The translations under genes and the position numbers were made by a program. Of a stretch of DNA of 64,000 nucleotides, positions 41,673 to 50,829 are shown one piece after another. Numbering within the stretch: the stretch's first letter is position 1; each line of letters starts with the position of its first letter. The notes beneath the pieces were generated by a model that worked only from the letters and a program-made list of their open reading frames with translations, was not told where the DNA came from and ran no database searches. The stretch is from CAVPDE01 sp963702565 (lineage in GTDB: Bacteria; Desulfobacterota; DSM-4660; Desulfatiglandales; HGW-15), in assembly GCA_963702565.1 (NCBI GenBank), contig CAVPDE010000018.1, positions 310,001 through 374,000 on the forward strand. Reading direction: 5' to 3'.

Positions 41673-41798
41673 CAGGTTGCTGAAAAACGCCCATCTACGG
41701 CGTTGCCCTCACCCCTCGTCGTTGCGACGTACCGGACTGTACGACTCACTCCTCGGGGTTTCGGGCGCCTTGTATCTGAGCGTTTTTGAGCAACCTGC
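41672..41798. repeat. 127-bp palindromic repeat, copy 2
   Basis: Ends GCAGGTTGCTGAAAAACGC and GCGTTTTTGAGCAACCTGC are inverted copies of each other. The body is about 90% like the copy at 36426 and of equal length. It starts at the G of the helicase stop codon and lies between two genes read in the same direction (helicase, folC), so it is transcribed into a long hairpin. Confidence 0.85.
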
Positions 41799-41867
41799 GA
41801 ACACGGTCTTGTGCAGCATCCTGCTGGATTGCCGGAAGCAAGGACTCGCCTTATGGGGAAGAAACGG

Positions 41868-43154
41868 ATGTCATATGGACAGGCGGTTGAGTACCTCTAC
41901 AGCCTTCAAAAGTACGGGATCAAGTTCGGACTTTCCAAGACCGCCAATCTCCTCAAGGCCTTCGGCAACCCACACCGCGGGCAGCGCTACGTTCACATCG
42001 CAGGCACGAACGGCAAGGGATCTGTGGCGGCCATGGTGGAGTCGATCTTGCGAGCATCGGGCTTGAAGGTCGGCTTCTACTCCTCTCCCCATCTGGTCCG
42101 ATTCACGGAGCGCTTTCGGATCAACGGGAAGGAGATCCCTCCTAAAACCGCGGCGGGTCTGGTTGAAGAACTGAAAAGAGTGATGGACCCGACGCAACCG
42201 CCCACCTTTTTCGAAGTCACCACGGCCATGGGGTTGATCTATTTTGCGAGAGAAAAAGTGGATGTCGCCGTCGTCGAGGTCGGAATGGGAGGGAGGTTGG
42301 ACGCGACCAATGTGATCCGGCCCGAGGTCTCGGTCATCACGAACATCTCCTTTGATCATCAGGCGTTCCTGGGAAACACCCTGCAAGAAATTGCAGGGGA
42401 AAAGGCGGGAATCATCAAGAGGGGGATCGACCTGGTCACGGCCGCGACGCAGCCTCGCGTTCTTGAACTCTTCAGGAAGACCTGTAAAGACAAGGGAGCG
42501 CCCTTCTGGCGAGTGGGCCGGGACATCCGCTATCGCGCAGCCGGGAACAAGATCAGCTACTATGGCTTCGATCGGAGGCTCAAAGACATTCAACTGGGGC
42601 TGGCAGGGACCTACCAGCACCGGAATGCGGCCCTTGCCTTGAGCGTGATTGAGTTGCTTGAACGGAGAGGGTTCAGGGTGTCGGAGGACCATATCCGGGA
42701 AGGCCTGAAAAATGCTCATTGGCCGGGGAGGCTTCAGGTGGTTTCCAGGAACCCGCTGATGATTCTGGACGGCGCCCACAACCCTGGAGCGATACGCTGT
42801 CTTTCCGAGGCCGTCCGAGGAGGATTCCGATACCGGCGCCTCATCCTGGTGCTGGGCGTGATGGCGGATAAAGATGTGAGAGGTGTTCTCAGGGGAATTG
42901 TTCCTATGGCGGACTATGTTTTTTTCACGAGGCCCGAGTATTACCGGGCAGCCGCTCCGGAGATTCTGGTGCAGGCGGCTTCCGCCCTGGGAAAGCCCGG
43001 CGAGATTCGACCTACTCTGGCCAAGGCTCTTGAGGGTGCAAAGCGGATGGCCCATCGTGAGGACTTGATTCTCATCACCGGTTCCCTGTTCACGGTGGGC
43101 GAGACCATGGCTGTTCTGGATCCGGAGACATACAGGCCGGACCGCATTCGGTGA
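41868..43154 (+). CDS. folC: folylpolyglutamate/dihydrofolate synthase
   Basis: FolC adds Glu to dihydropteroate and to folates. P-loop GTNGKGS at 46-52, SSPHLVRFTERFRING, AVVEVGMGGRLDATN, ISFDHQAFLG, LDGAHNPGAI are all family signatures, and the length (428 aa) is normal. ATG 41868 is preferred because GGGGAAG lies 7 bp upstream and the family begins shortly before the YLYSLQKYG segment; an ATG at 41853 and a codon at 41811 are alternatives. folD, another folate gene, is at 55 kb. A repeat separates it from the helicase gene. Confidence 0.94.
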   Translation: MSYGQAVEYLYSLQKYGIKFGLSKTANLLKAFGNPHRGQRYVHIAGTNGKGSVAAMVESILRASGLKVGFYSSPHLVRFTERFRINGKEIPPKTAAGLVEELKRVMDPTQPPTFFEVTTAMGLIYFAREKVDVAVVEVGMGGRLDATNVIRPEVSVITNISFDHQAFLGNTLQEIAGEKAGIIKRGIDLVTAATQPRVLELFRKTCKDKGAPFWRVGRDIRYRAAGNKISYYGFDRRLKDIQLGLAGTYQHRNAALALSVIELLERRGFRVSEDHIREGLKNAHWPGRLQVVSRNPLMILDGAHNPGAIRCLSEAVRGGFRYRRLILVLGVMADKDVRGVLRGIVPMADYVFFTRPEYYRAAAPEILVQAASALGKPGEIRPTLAKALEGAKRMAHREDLILITGSLFTVGETMAVLDPETYRPDRIR

Positions 43155-43201
43155 GGGACGTTGAGCGTGGGCATCATCGTTGAGGCTAGGAGAGCATTTC
43201 A

Positions 43202-45433
43202 ATTCGGAAGAGGAGATTCGCCATCAGAGCGAGCACGGGAAAAAAGAAGATCTTCCTGAGCTTCATAGGAATCCTCTTTATGGCGCAGGTCGCCGAGGGC
43301 GCATGGGCCGCAGACCGTTCCTTCGGAGACCGCTTCGTGGGGGACCGGAATGCCAAATGGCAGATCACGGCGAACAAGATGAGCTATGATCGGGATGAAG
43401 GGCTGTACGTGGCTGAAGGGGAGGTGGTGATCACACGAGGAGGGCAGGTGCTGAAGGCCAACGAGGCTCGCTATAACGAAAAAACGGGAATGGTGGAGGC
43501 GGTGGGGGAGGTTGTGCTCGAGACGAACGGCGATGTGCTCAGGGCTGAAAAAGCCCTGTTCGATTTGAACAGCCAGACGGGCAAGATCACGAAGGGGAGG
43601 ATCTTTCTAAAGGAAAACCATTATTACATCAGCGGCGATGACATGGAGAAAACCGGGCCGCAGACCTACGTGGTGAAAGGATGTCATATTACCACCTGCG
43701 ACGGAGACAAGCCGGACTGGAGCATCACCGGCTCTGAAGTGGAAATCACGGTGGAGGGCTATGGCACGGTAAAGGACGTGGTCTTCCGAATCAGAGACCT
43801 GCCGGCTTTTTATCTCCCCTACGGCCTGTTCCCGGTGAAAACGAAGCGCCAAAGCGGTCTTCTTCCTCCCTTAATAGGATACTCGAGCCGGAACGGCGCG
43901 GAAGTGGAGATCCCTTTTTTCTGGGCCATATCCGATGAGATGGATGCCACTTTTTACGAACGCTACATGTACGAGCGGGGGCTCATGCAGGGTCTGGAGT
44001 ACCGGTATGTTGCGCCGGAGGCGTCCCGAGGGGATTTCCTGTTCGACATCCTCTCGGACAAAATCAGTGAGAAAGACCTGAGTGATCCGGATGAACTGGA
44101 TCTCAGCCCTTTTGAGAGGACGAACCAGACCCGCTACTGGCTCCGAAGCAAAACCGATCAGCAGCTCCCGCTGGGGGTCAGGGCAAAGCTGGACACCGAT
44201 TACGTGAGCGATCAGGACTACCTCAAAGAGTTTCACAGAAGCCTTTTCGGTTACCAGGCCCGACCCAACCTTGCCAGGGAATTCGGAAGGCCTCTGGACG
44301 ACCTCTGGTCTCCCACGAGGAGGTCGGCGCTCAGGCTGGATCGCGATCAGCCGGGATACAGCCTGCAGGCGGTCTCCTCCTATTACCAGAGGCCGGAGGA
44401 TCCTCCGGACGATCAAACGCCTCAGCCCCTGGCGGGCGTGGACTTCAGCCTTCTTCCGGCAACTCTGCCCATTGCCCCCTTCTTCATGACGCTGGATACG
44501 GACTATGATTACGTTTGGCGTGAAGCAGGCCTACGGGGTCAGAGGGCCTCTCTCATCCCCCTCCTGACCTATCCCATGTGGCTGGGCCGGTATCTGCAGT
44601 TTGAACCCTCGGTCAGCTACACCAGGAATGCGCAGTGGCTGGATAAATCGGTGAACGGAAAAGACAAACAGTCCCGGGATGCCTACGAAGCTCAGGCCAG
44701 GTTTTCGACCGTGGCGGAAAAGGTCTATGAGACCGAGTGGGCTTCCGCAACCAAGCTCAAGCACAAGATCGTCCCCTCTCTGCTTTACAACTACAGGGTC
44801 CACAAGGACCTGGACGTGTACCGCCCCTGGTTTGAGTCCATGGATGCGGACGGGAGCATGAACCGGGTCGCTTTTGCTCTTGACAACTTTCTGGACGCCA
44901 GAAGGGACACCGAAAAGGATGGAGCCCTCTACGAACAGTGGACGCGGTTCACTCTGATTCAAGGGTATCGAATGGACGGGATGTGGTGGGACAAAGGTCT
45001 CTCCGGAGAAGAGAGGCCTTTTGAACCGTTGATCGGGATTCTGACCTTGCGGCCCCTTTTAAATGTGTATCTGGATACGGAAGTTCACTGGGATCATTAC
45101 GAGAAGGACATTCCCTTTGCGGATGTAACTCTCGCCCTGAATATTCCCAGATCTGGTGGACGGACGGATTACCTTGGGGTGACTTACCAGTATGACAAAG
45201 AAGAGGACAAAGCGTTTAACGCGAACGCACACGTGAATCTGGTTTATGGGTTTGCTGCCGGAGGAACGATCAGAAAAAACCTCAACACAGACGAGAGCCT
45301 GCAGAAGGGTCTCTATCTCGACTATCAGTCTCAGTGCTGGGGAGTCAGGGTCATCTCGGAAGACTTGGATGGCACCGGCAGCATCATGGTTCAATTTCGA
45401 CTCCTGGGCCTGGGCGAGCTCAAGGGAAGATAG
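43202..45433 (+). CDS. lptD: LPS-assembly protein LptD, probable ATT start
   Basis: Outer-membrane lipopolysaccharide translocon. After the signal peptide come an OstA-like domain (KMSYDRDEGLYVAEGEVVIT, VVEAVGEVVLETNGD-type repeats) and a C-terminal beta-barrel of about 500 residues with LPAFYLPYGLFPVKTKRQSG. The first in-frame ATG (43280) would begin inside the signal peptide. Upstream the frame reads KKKIFLSFIGILFMAQVAEG after a basic RKRRFAIRAS segment, beginning at an ATT (43202) with TAGGAGAG 8 bp before it and a stop codon further up, so ATT is the likely start (743 aa). The usual Cys pattern is sparse: CHITTC near 155-160 and one Cys near the C-terminus. Confidence 0.9.
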   Translation: MRKRRFAIRASTGKKKIFLSFIGILFMAQVAEGAWAADRSFGDRFVGDRNAKWQITANKMSYDRDEGLYVAEGEVVITRGGQVLKANEARYNEKTGMVEAVGEVVLETNGDVLRAEKALFDLNSQTGKITKGRIFLKENHYYISGDDMEKTGPQTYVVKGCHITTCDGDKPDWSITGSEVEITVEGYGTVKDVVFRIRDLPAFYLPYGLFPVKTKRQSGLLPPLIGYSSRNGAEVEIPFFWAISDEMDATFYERYMYERGLMQGLEYRYVAPEASRGDFLFDILSDKISEKDLSDPDELDLSPFERTNQTRYWLRSKTDQQLPLGVRAKLDTDYVSDQDYLKEFHRSLFGYQARPNLAREFGRPLDDLWSPTRRSALRLDRDQPGYSLQAVSSYYQRPEDPPDDQTPQPLAGVDFSLLPATLPIAPFFMTLDTDYDYVWREAGLRGQRASLIPLLTYPMWLGRYLQFEPSVSYTRNAQWLDKSVNGKDKQSRDAYEAQARFSTVAEKVYETEWASATKLKHKIVPSLLYNYRVHKDLDVYRPWFESMDADGSMNRVAFALDNFLDARRDTEKDGALYEQWTRFTLIQGYRMDGMWWDKGLSGEERPFEPLIGILTLRPLLNVYLDTEVHWDHYEKDIPFADVTLALNIPRSGGRTDYLGVTYQYDKEEDKAFNANAHVNLVYGFAAGGTIRKNLNTDESLQKGLYLDYQSQCWGVRVISEDLDGTGSIMVQFRLLGLGELKGR

Positions 45434-45451
45434 GGGCGGGAACCCGAAGGG

Positions 45452-45480
45452 TTGACACGTGAGAGAGCTTGCTCTATAGT
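45452..45480 (+). promoter_or_regulatory. sigma-70 type promoter of pfk
   Basis: TTGACA (45452-45457), 17-bp spacer, TATAGT (45475-45480): full -35 match and five of six at -10. The start point would be near 45487, about 45 bp before the kinase ATG. The lptD stop lies 19 bp before the -35 box. Confidence 0.75.
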
Positions 45481-45531
45481 AACTCCTTGCAAATGAAGAG
45501 GATTCTTTAAGAGCTTCTTTGGAGGCGGCGC

Positions 45532-46635
45532 ATGAAAACAAGGATTGGGGTGCTGTCCGCGGGCAGGGACTGTGCGGGAATCAATCCGGCCATCCAGTGG
45601 GTCGTGAATTCGGCTCTGGACAAAGACCTGGTGCCGATTCGTGGCGCCATGTTCGAGGTGGTGGGCATCATTGACGGCTGGAAGGGGCTCCTTGAAGTCA
45701 AGCCCGAAAAAAAGGAAACCATGAAGCGGTTTATCGTGCCCTTGGACACGGAACTGGTTCGCACCTGGGACAGGTCCGGAGGCACACGCCTCGGAACCAG
45801 TCTCGTCAATCCCTTTGACCCGAAGAAGGACCAGTCCGAGCTGATGATCGAAAACATCAAGAAACTGGGAATTGATGCGCTGGTGGTGATCGGAGGCTTT
45901 GACAGCCTCGGGGTGGCCTACAAGCTTTTCAGGGAAGGCATCCGGGTTGTCGGGATCCCGAAGACGATTGACAAGGATCTCTCTGAAACCGACTACACCC
46001 TGGGGTTTGATTCGGCCGTGAACTCGATCACCCAGGACATCGACAGAATTCGCATCACCGCAGGATCCCACAGCCGGATCTTCATCGTAGAGATCATGGG
46101 CAGACGAGCGGGGTGGCTGGCCCTGGAGGGCGGCGAGGCTTGCGGAGCGGCGATCACCCTCATTCCCGAACATGATTTTGTGCTGGACCGAGTCGCAGAA
46201 CTTCTCAAGATGAGAAAAAAGGAGGGGAAGCGCTACAGCATTGTCCTTGTCTCGGAAGGCGCCAAACCCAGGGGGATGGAGGAAGTGCACGAGCGGCGCG
46301 GCCAGGACGGTTTCGGCAACTACTACCTCGGCGGGATCGGGGGGTTCATTGCAGAGGAGATCGAAAAAGCGACAGGGCTTGAAGCGCGTTATGTGGCGCT
46401 CCGGCACCTCCAGAGAGGAGGGGACCCCACCGCCTATGACCGGAGGATGGGCCGGAAATTCGGGATTGCGGCCGTGGACATGATCGCCAACGAAGACTTC
46501 GGTCGCATGGTCAGCCTGAAGCAGGGCGAGATCAGGACCGTGCCTTTGAGAAAAGCGCTGGAGCGGTTGAGCCTGGTCGATGTGGAGAAATTCTACAACA
46601 CCAAGAACTACACGTCGAAAGATCAGATTCTATAA
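45532..46635 (+). CDS. 6-phosphofructokinase-like protein (PPi-type features)
   Basis: 367 aa, PFK fold. Fructose-6-P and phosphate-site motifs: PKTIDKDLSETDYTLGFDSA (Asp147 and Asp149 retained), EIMGRRAGWLAL, LGGIGGFIAEEI and RHLQRGGDPTAYDR. Lys at PKTID, in place of Gly in ATP-dependent enzymes, favours pyrophosphate use. Two glycine-rich sites depart from type: SAGRDCAGIN for the usual GGDxPGxN, and GGFDSLG where most have GGDGS or GGDDT, so the Mg-binding Asp is shifted or lost. It may be an unusual PPi-PFK, or a paralogue with changed substrate. A strong promoter precedes it. Confidence 0.85.
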   Translation: MKTRIGVLSAGRDCAGINPAIQWVVNSALDKDLVPIRGAMFEVVGIIDGWKGLLEVKPEKKETMKRFIVPLDTELVRTWDRSGGTRLGTSLVNPFDPKKDQSELMIENIKKLGIDALVVIGGFDSLGVAYKLFREGIRVVGIPKTIDKDLSETDYTLGFDSAVNSITQDIDRIRITAGSHSRIFIVEIMGRRAGWLALEGGEACGAAITLIPEHDFVLDRVAELLKMRKKEGKRYSIVLVSEGAKPRGMEEVHERRGQDGFGNYYLGGIGGFIAEEIEKATGLEARYVALRHLQRGGDPTAYDRRMGRKFGIAAVDMIANEDFGRMVSLKQGEIRTVPLRKALERLSLVDVEKFYNTKNYTSKDQIL

Positions 46636-46672
46636 CAGTTTGGCTTTCTGAAAGAGTCGCAGAAAAAGGCCG

Positions 46673-46886
46673 TGGGGGTCTCTCTAAAAACAGAACAACG
46701 AAGTAGCCACACCGCCGTGTCCAGCCTTAGGCCATGGGTGAGGCGGGCGGAGGGCTATTCGGGAACTCGCCATCGAATACCCGGCTGACGGGTGTCGGGG
46801 AGACCTCGCCGCCCGCCTTCGCTGCCTCTTATCTGCCGAGTCTTTCCCGCACACTCTTCGTTTTCTGTTTTTAGAGAGACCCCCAT
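46673..46886. repeat. 214-bp palindromic repeat, copy 2
   Basis: Ends TGGGGGTCTCTCTAAAAAC and GTTTTTAGAGAGACCCCCAT pair perfectly over about 20 bp and continue through a CTTCGTT/AACGAAG-like step. It has the same length and inner layout (GGCGGGCGGAGGGC ... CCGCCCGCCTTCGC) as the copy at 11720. It lies between convergent genes (pfk and the glcD-like gene). Confidence 0.82.
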
Positions 46887-46919
46887 GGCCTCAGCTATCC
46901 ATTTCAGAAATCCAAACTG

Positions 46920-48308
46920 TTATCGGACCTTGTAGGGGAAGATTTTCCCCGGATTCAGAATTCCGTTTGGATCGAAAGCTTTTTTCAGTCTCGCCATCAG
47001 TTCCAGAACCGGCCTGGAGATTTCCATTTCAATGAAGGGAGCCTTGGTGACTCCCACGCCGTGCTCGCCGGAAAGGGTCCCTTTCATCTCGATAACCTTG
47101 GTGAACAGCTCTCGAACGGCTGCCTGAACCTTTTCCATCTGCCCGGGGATCTTTTCGTCGAAAAGGATGTTCACGTGGATGTTCCCGTCTCCGGCATGGC
47201 CATAGGCCGCCATGGGAAGTTCGCAGGCCCTGGCGAGGTCTTCCAAAAAGCCGATGAACTCGGCCATGCGGCTCCTGGGAACCACAATGTCCTCGCTGAT
47301 CTTGTCCGGTCTCAACTTGTAAACCGACTCGGACACGTTTCTTCTGGCTTCCCAAAGCTTCTCCCCGTCTTTTAGCCGGGAGGCGGAGCGGAATTCAAGC
47401 GCTCCCTGGCGGTCGCAGATTTCCTTAACCCTTTTCGCTTCTTTTGTCGCGAGGGCCCTGTCCCCGTCCACTTCAATCAGGAGCAGAGCGCCCGTCCCCT
47501 TTGGGGCTGCCAGCCCCACGTCCTTGTCCACGCAGTCGATGCAGGTCCTGTCCATGAACTCCAGAGCGGTCGGAACGATCTTGCTCCGGATGATTGCGGA
47601 TACGGTCTCCACGGTGGCTGCGGCAGACTCAAAAAAGGCCATCATGGTTCTTCGGTAGGCGGGCTTCGGAACAAGCCGCACAATGATTTCCGTCACAACG
47701 GCCAGCGTGCCTTCAGACCCGATCAAGAGCCGGGTGAGGTCATAGCCGACGACTCCCTTGATGGTTTCCACACCGGTCTTGATGATCTCTCCTGTAGGCA
47801 GGACCGCGGTGAGGCCTAGCACGTAATCGCGCGTGACCCCGTACTTGACGGCACGAAGGCCCCCCGCGCATTCCGCCACATTGCCGCCGAGGGTGGAGAT
47901 GTGAATGCTGGCAGGGTCCGGGGGATAAAAGAGGTCGACCTTCTCCACGGCTTCCTGGAAGGCGGCGGTGATGACTCCACACTCCACGCGGGCGATGAGG
48001 TTGTGCTGATCGATTTCAAGGATGCGGTTGAACCGGTCCATGGCCAGAACGAGGCCCCCTTCTACAGGCAAGGCCCCGCCGCTCTTTCCGCTTCCCGCCC
48101 CCCTTGGGATCACCGGGAACCGTTCCTGGTTCGCCAGCTGAAAGATCCTGGAGATCTCTTCAGGGGCGCCCGGGAAAGCCACTGCGTCCGGCATAAAGCG
48201 AAGCTTCGTGGCGTCGGTTCCGAAGGTCGTCAAATCCTCAAGGCGAGTGGTGAAGTGCTCAGGGCCGAGGAGGAAAGACAGTTCTTTGAGGGCACGTTCG
48301 GAAATCAT
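46920..48308 (-). CDS. FAD-linked oxidase, GlcD/D-lactate dehydrogenase type
   Basis: 462 aa. The FAD_binding_4 (PCMH) domain is at about 40-215: AVAFPGAPEEISRIFQLANQ, PVIPRGAGSGKSGGALP, STLGGNVAECAGGLRAVKYG, LLIGSEGTLAVVTEI. The C-terminal FAD-oxidase domain ends with YGHAGDGNIHVNI and LSGEHGVGVTKAPF. It oxidises a 2-hydroxy acid such as glycolate or D-lactate, passing electrons to an Fe-S or ETF partner; no such partner (glcE/F or CCG protein) is adjacent. The gene lies 3 bp into recR (ATG overlap), so it is the last gene of the dnaX-ybaB-recR run. Confidence 0.92.
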   Translation of the reverse strand: MISERALKELSFLLGPEHFTTRLEDLTTFGTDATKLRFMPDAVAFPGAPEEISRIFQLANQERFPVIPRGAGSGKSGGALPVEGGLVLAMDRFNRILEIDQHNLIARVECGVITAAFQEAVEKVDLFYPPDPASIHISTLGGNVAECAGGLRAVKYGVTRDYVLGLTAVLPTGEIIKTGVETIKGVVGYDLTRLLIGSEGTLAVVTEIIVRLVPKPAYRRTMMAFFESAAATVETVSAIIRSKIVPTALEFMDRTCIDCVDKDVGLAAPKGTGALLLIEVDGDRALATKEAKRVKEICDRQGALEFRSASRLKDGEKLWEARRNVSESVYKLRPDKISEDIVVPRSRMAEFIGFLEDLARACELPMAAYGHAGDGNIHVNILFDEKIPGQMEKVQAAVRELFTKVIEMKGTLSGEHGVGVTKAPFIEMEISRPVLELMARLKKAFDPNGILNPGKIFPYKVR

Positions 48309-48910
48309 GGCGGCAGAGGGGTCCGGCTCTTGAGAGCGTGGCGCAGGGTCATGGAATCCATGTATTTCAGATCGCCTCCCATGGGGATGCCAAGGGCGAT
48401 TCGGGAGATTTTGATCCCCTTTTCAGAGAGGAGCTTGCTGAGAAAGGAAACCGTGGCTTCTCCTTCGGTGGTGGGGCTGGTGGCAAGGATGACCTCCTGG
48501 ATCGCCTCCCTGCCGAGGCGGCCCATCAGTTCGCCGATTTTGAGATCTTCCGGCCCGACGCCGTCCAGAGGAGACAGCACCCCCTGAAGCACGTGATACT
48601 TTCCTTTGAAAGCGCCGGACTCTTCAAGGGCAAGCTGGTCGCCCGGTCCTTCAACGATGCACAACACCCCATTGGAGCGGGATTCATCCGCGCATATGGC
48701 GCAAGGATCTCTGTCGGTGAAATTGAAACAAACGGAACAGAACCTGATCTTTTCCTTCACATCGAGAAGGCTTTTGGCCAGGTTCTCGGCCAGTTCTTTG
48801 GGACTCCTCAGAATGTGGAGAGCCACCCGGGCGGCTGATTTCTGGCCGATACCCGGCAACCGGGACAGGTTCCGGATGAGATGTTCGAGGGGCGCTGGGT
48901 AGATGCTCAT
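48305..48910 (-). CDS. recR: recombination protein RecR
   Basis: RecR loads RecA with RecO/RecF at gaps. 201 aa: helix-hairpin-helix LSRLPGIGQKSAARVALHIL at 16-35, zinc site Cys58, Cys61, Cys70, Cys73, then a Toprim domain (CIVEGPGDQLALEESGAF to VILATSPTTEGEATV). Classical dnaX-ybaB-recR gene order. The stop codon overlaps the start of the glcD-like gene by 4 bp, and ybaB lies 9 bp upstream. High certainty. Confidence 0.97.
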   Translation of the reverse strand: MSIYPAPLEHLIRNLSRLPGIGQKSAARVALHILRSPKELAENLAKSLLDVKEKIRFCSVCFNFTDRDPCAICADESRSNGVLCIVEGPGDQLALEESGAFKGKYHVLQGVLSPLDGVGPEDLKIGELMGRLGREAIQEVILATSPTTEGEATVSFLSKLLSEKGIKISRIALGIPMGGDLKYMDSMTLRHALKSRTPLPP

Positions 48911-48919
48911 GAACCTGCT

Positions 48920-49240
48920 CTAAAGGAGTCCGGGGATGTTGGGAAGGTTGAGCCCTTGGGTGAGTTTGCCCATCTCCTCATTGACCATGCTTTTGGCTCT
49001 TGACAGGGCTTCGTTGACAGCGGCGAGGATCAGGTCCTGGAGCATCTTGGCTTCTTCAGGATGGATCACTTCGGGGTCGATTTTGACGGAAAGGACCTCC
49101 TGCCGGCCGTTGGCCACTACCGTGACCATCCCTCCCCCGGCAGAAGCTTCCACCGTTCTCTCTCCGAGCTCCTCTTGAAGCTTGGCCATCTTGGCCTGGA
49201 ACTGCTGGGCCTGCTTAAGCAAATTGCCCATGTTCGGCAT
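48920..49240 (-). CDS. ybaB: YbaB/EbfC nucleoid-associated protein
   Basis: 106 aa (from ATG 49240; 49249 adds three residues). Met-rich N-terminus MPNMGNLLKQAQQFQAKMAK, then VEASAGGGMVTVVANGRQE and LQDLILAAVNEALSRAK, typical of the EbfC/YbaB dimer that binds DNA and bends it. It sits between dnaX and recR as in most bacteria and is co-transcribed with them. Confidence 0.96.
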   Translation of the reverse strand: MPNMGNLLKQAQQFQAKMAKLQEELGERTVEASAGGGMVTVVANGRQEVLSVKIDPEVIHPEEAKMLQDLILAAVNEALSRAKSMVNEEMGKLTQGLNLPNIPGLL

Positions 49241-49245
49241 GCCTT

Positions 49246-50829
49246 TCATGATTCTTTTCTCCTTTGGTTTTCAGAGACTTCCCCCCTGATCTCACCCTGA
49301 AACATGTTGAGCACATCCTGAACCCCTTGGGGCGGCGGTGGTGCTTGGGAAGCCTGTTTTGGGGGTGGACTTTCCTCCCCCTTTTTTTGAGGGCTGAAAC
49401 TTATGGCGACCTCCCGTTTGAAGAATTGGAGGACGTAGGCTTTCAGCTTTTCGCTTCTTTCCGAATCATCGAAATAAGCGCTTTCAAAGGGCTTGGGGCT
49501 TTTTTCGATCACCACGGTGTCAGCAGAGGCCTCCAGAAACGGGAAGCCTTCCAGGGTGGTCGCCATCCGTTTGTTCTTGGAAACCACAAATTTCAGGAAC
49601 GCGTCCCAGTCGTCTTTGCCGATCGCCTGAGGCGAAGCCTTTTTCTCTGCGACAGCCCGAACCGCCTCACCGGAGGCTCCTGTGGAGGAGAGCCTTTTTT
49701 CAAGGGATTCGAGTTTCCGGATCAGCTCATCGAGAGCCACCACATCTCCCATCTGAGAGAGCCTGATCATGATGCTTTCCAGGACCAGCCTGGGATGGGA
49801 TGTAAAGCGGAGACTTTCCTCCCGGGCAATCAAATAGTTCAGGATCTGCTGCAGTTTTTCTTTTCCGGCCTTTTCCGCCTGGACCTTGAGGGCTTCTCTG
49901 TCGCTCTCGACCATGTCGAGAAGATCATCGTAGGGTGCGACGAGGCTCATGAGGAGATTTCTGAACTGATCCATGAGGGCTCGATAGAACTCCTTGATGT
50001 CATGGCCGAAGTTGTAGATCTGGTCCACGATTTCTATGCACGTCTTGGCCGAACCTTCAAGCACGGCCCGAGACGCCTCGAAGAGGAGGGTCCTGTCGAT
50101 CACGCCGAGGATGTCCGTGATCTGCCGGTCCTCCACCTTGGGCCCGGTGTAGGAGACGACCTGGTCGAGAAGGCTCTCGGCGTCGCGCATGCTCCCTTCG
50201 GCTTCTCTGGCAATGAGGGTCAACCCGGATCGGCTGATGTCAATGCCTTCCTCGGAGGTGATTTTCTCCATCTGTTGGACCAGGAGAGCCAGGGGAATTC
50301 TTTTGAAATCGAATTTCTGGCATCTGGAAAGAATCGTGACCGGGACTTTGTGGGGTTCTGTGGTTGCAAAAATGAACTTGACGTGGGCCGGCGGCTCCTC
50401 GAGCGTTTTCAGGAGCGCATTAAACGCGGGCAGGGTCAGCATGTGCACTTCGTCGATGATGTAAACCCTGAACCGGGAGGAGGAAGGCATGTACTTGATG
50501 TTTTCCCGGAGCTCCCGGATCTGCTCAATGCCTCGATTGGACGCTCCGTCGATTTCCTGCACGTCCACGGAAGATCCCTGGGTGATTTCAAGGCATGAGT
50601 GACAACGGTTGCAGGGGATGCCCGGCTTTCCTTCGGCACAGGTGAGGGCTTTGGCCAGGATCCGTGCGATCGAAGTTTTGCCGACCCCTCTCGGGCCACT
50701 GAAAAGGTAGGCGTGGGCGAGCCTGTCTGTGGTGATCGCGTTCACCAGCGTGTGAATCACGTGTTCCTGCCCAATCACGTCCTCAAAAACCTGGGGACGC
50801 CACTTCCTGGCAAATACCTCGTACGTCAT
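49246..50829 (-). CDS. dnaX: DNA polymerase III subunit gamma/tau
   Basis: Clamp-loader ATPase, 527 aa. RKWRPQVFEDVIGQEHV at the N-terminus, Walker A GPRGVGKT at 45-52, zinc ligands Cys64, Cys73, Cys76, Cys79, DEVHMLTLPAFNALLKTLEEP, sensor 1 TTEPHKVPVTILSRCQ. The C-terminal domain III and a Pro/Lys-rich tail (residues 490-515, including PPPPQGVQD) complete tau. A programmed frameshift for gamma is not evident: no long A-run slippery heptamer was seen near the domain III end. First gene of the dnaX-ybaB-recR-glcD-like run. Confidence 0.96.
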   Translation of the reverse strand: MTYEVFARKWRPQVFEDVIGQEHVIHTLVNAITTDRLAHAYLFSGPRGVGKTSIARILAKALTCAEGKPGIPCNRCHSCLEITQGSSVDVQEIDGASNRGIEQIRELRENIKYMPSSSRFRVYIIDEVHMLTLPAFNALLKTLEEPPAHVKFIFATTEPHKVPVTILSRCQKFDFKRIPLALLVQQMEKITSEEGIDISRSGLTLIAREAEGSMRDAESLLDQVVSYTGPKVEDRQITDILGVIDRTLLFEASRAVLEGSAKTCIEIVDQIYNFGHDIKEFYRALMDQFRNLLMSLVAPYDDLLDMVESDREALKVQAEKAGKEKLQQILNYLIAREESLRFTSHPRLVLESIMIRLSQMGDVVALDELIRKLESLEKRLSSTGASGEAVRAVAEKKASPQAIGKDDWDAFLKFVVSKNKRMATTLEGFPFLEASADTVVIEKSPKPFESAYFDDSERSEKLKAYVLQFFKREVAISFSPQKKGEESPPPKQASQAPPPPQGVQDVLNMFQGEIRGEVSENQRRKES

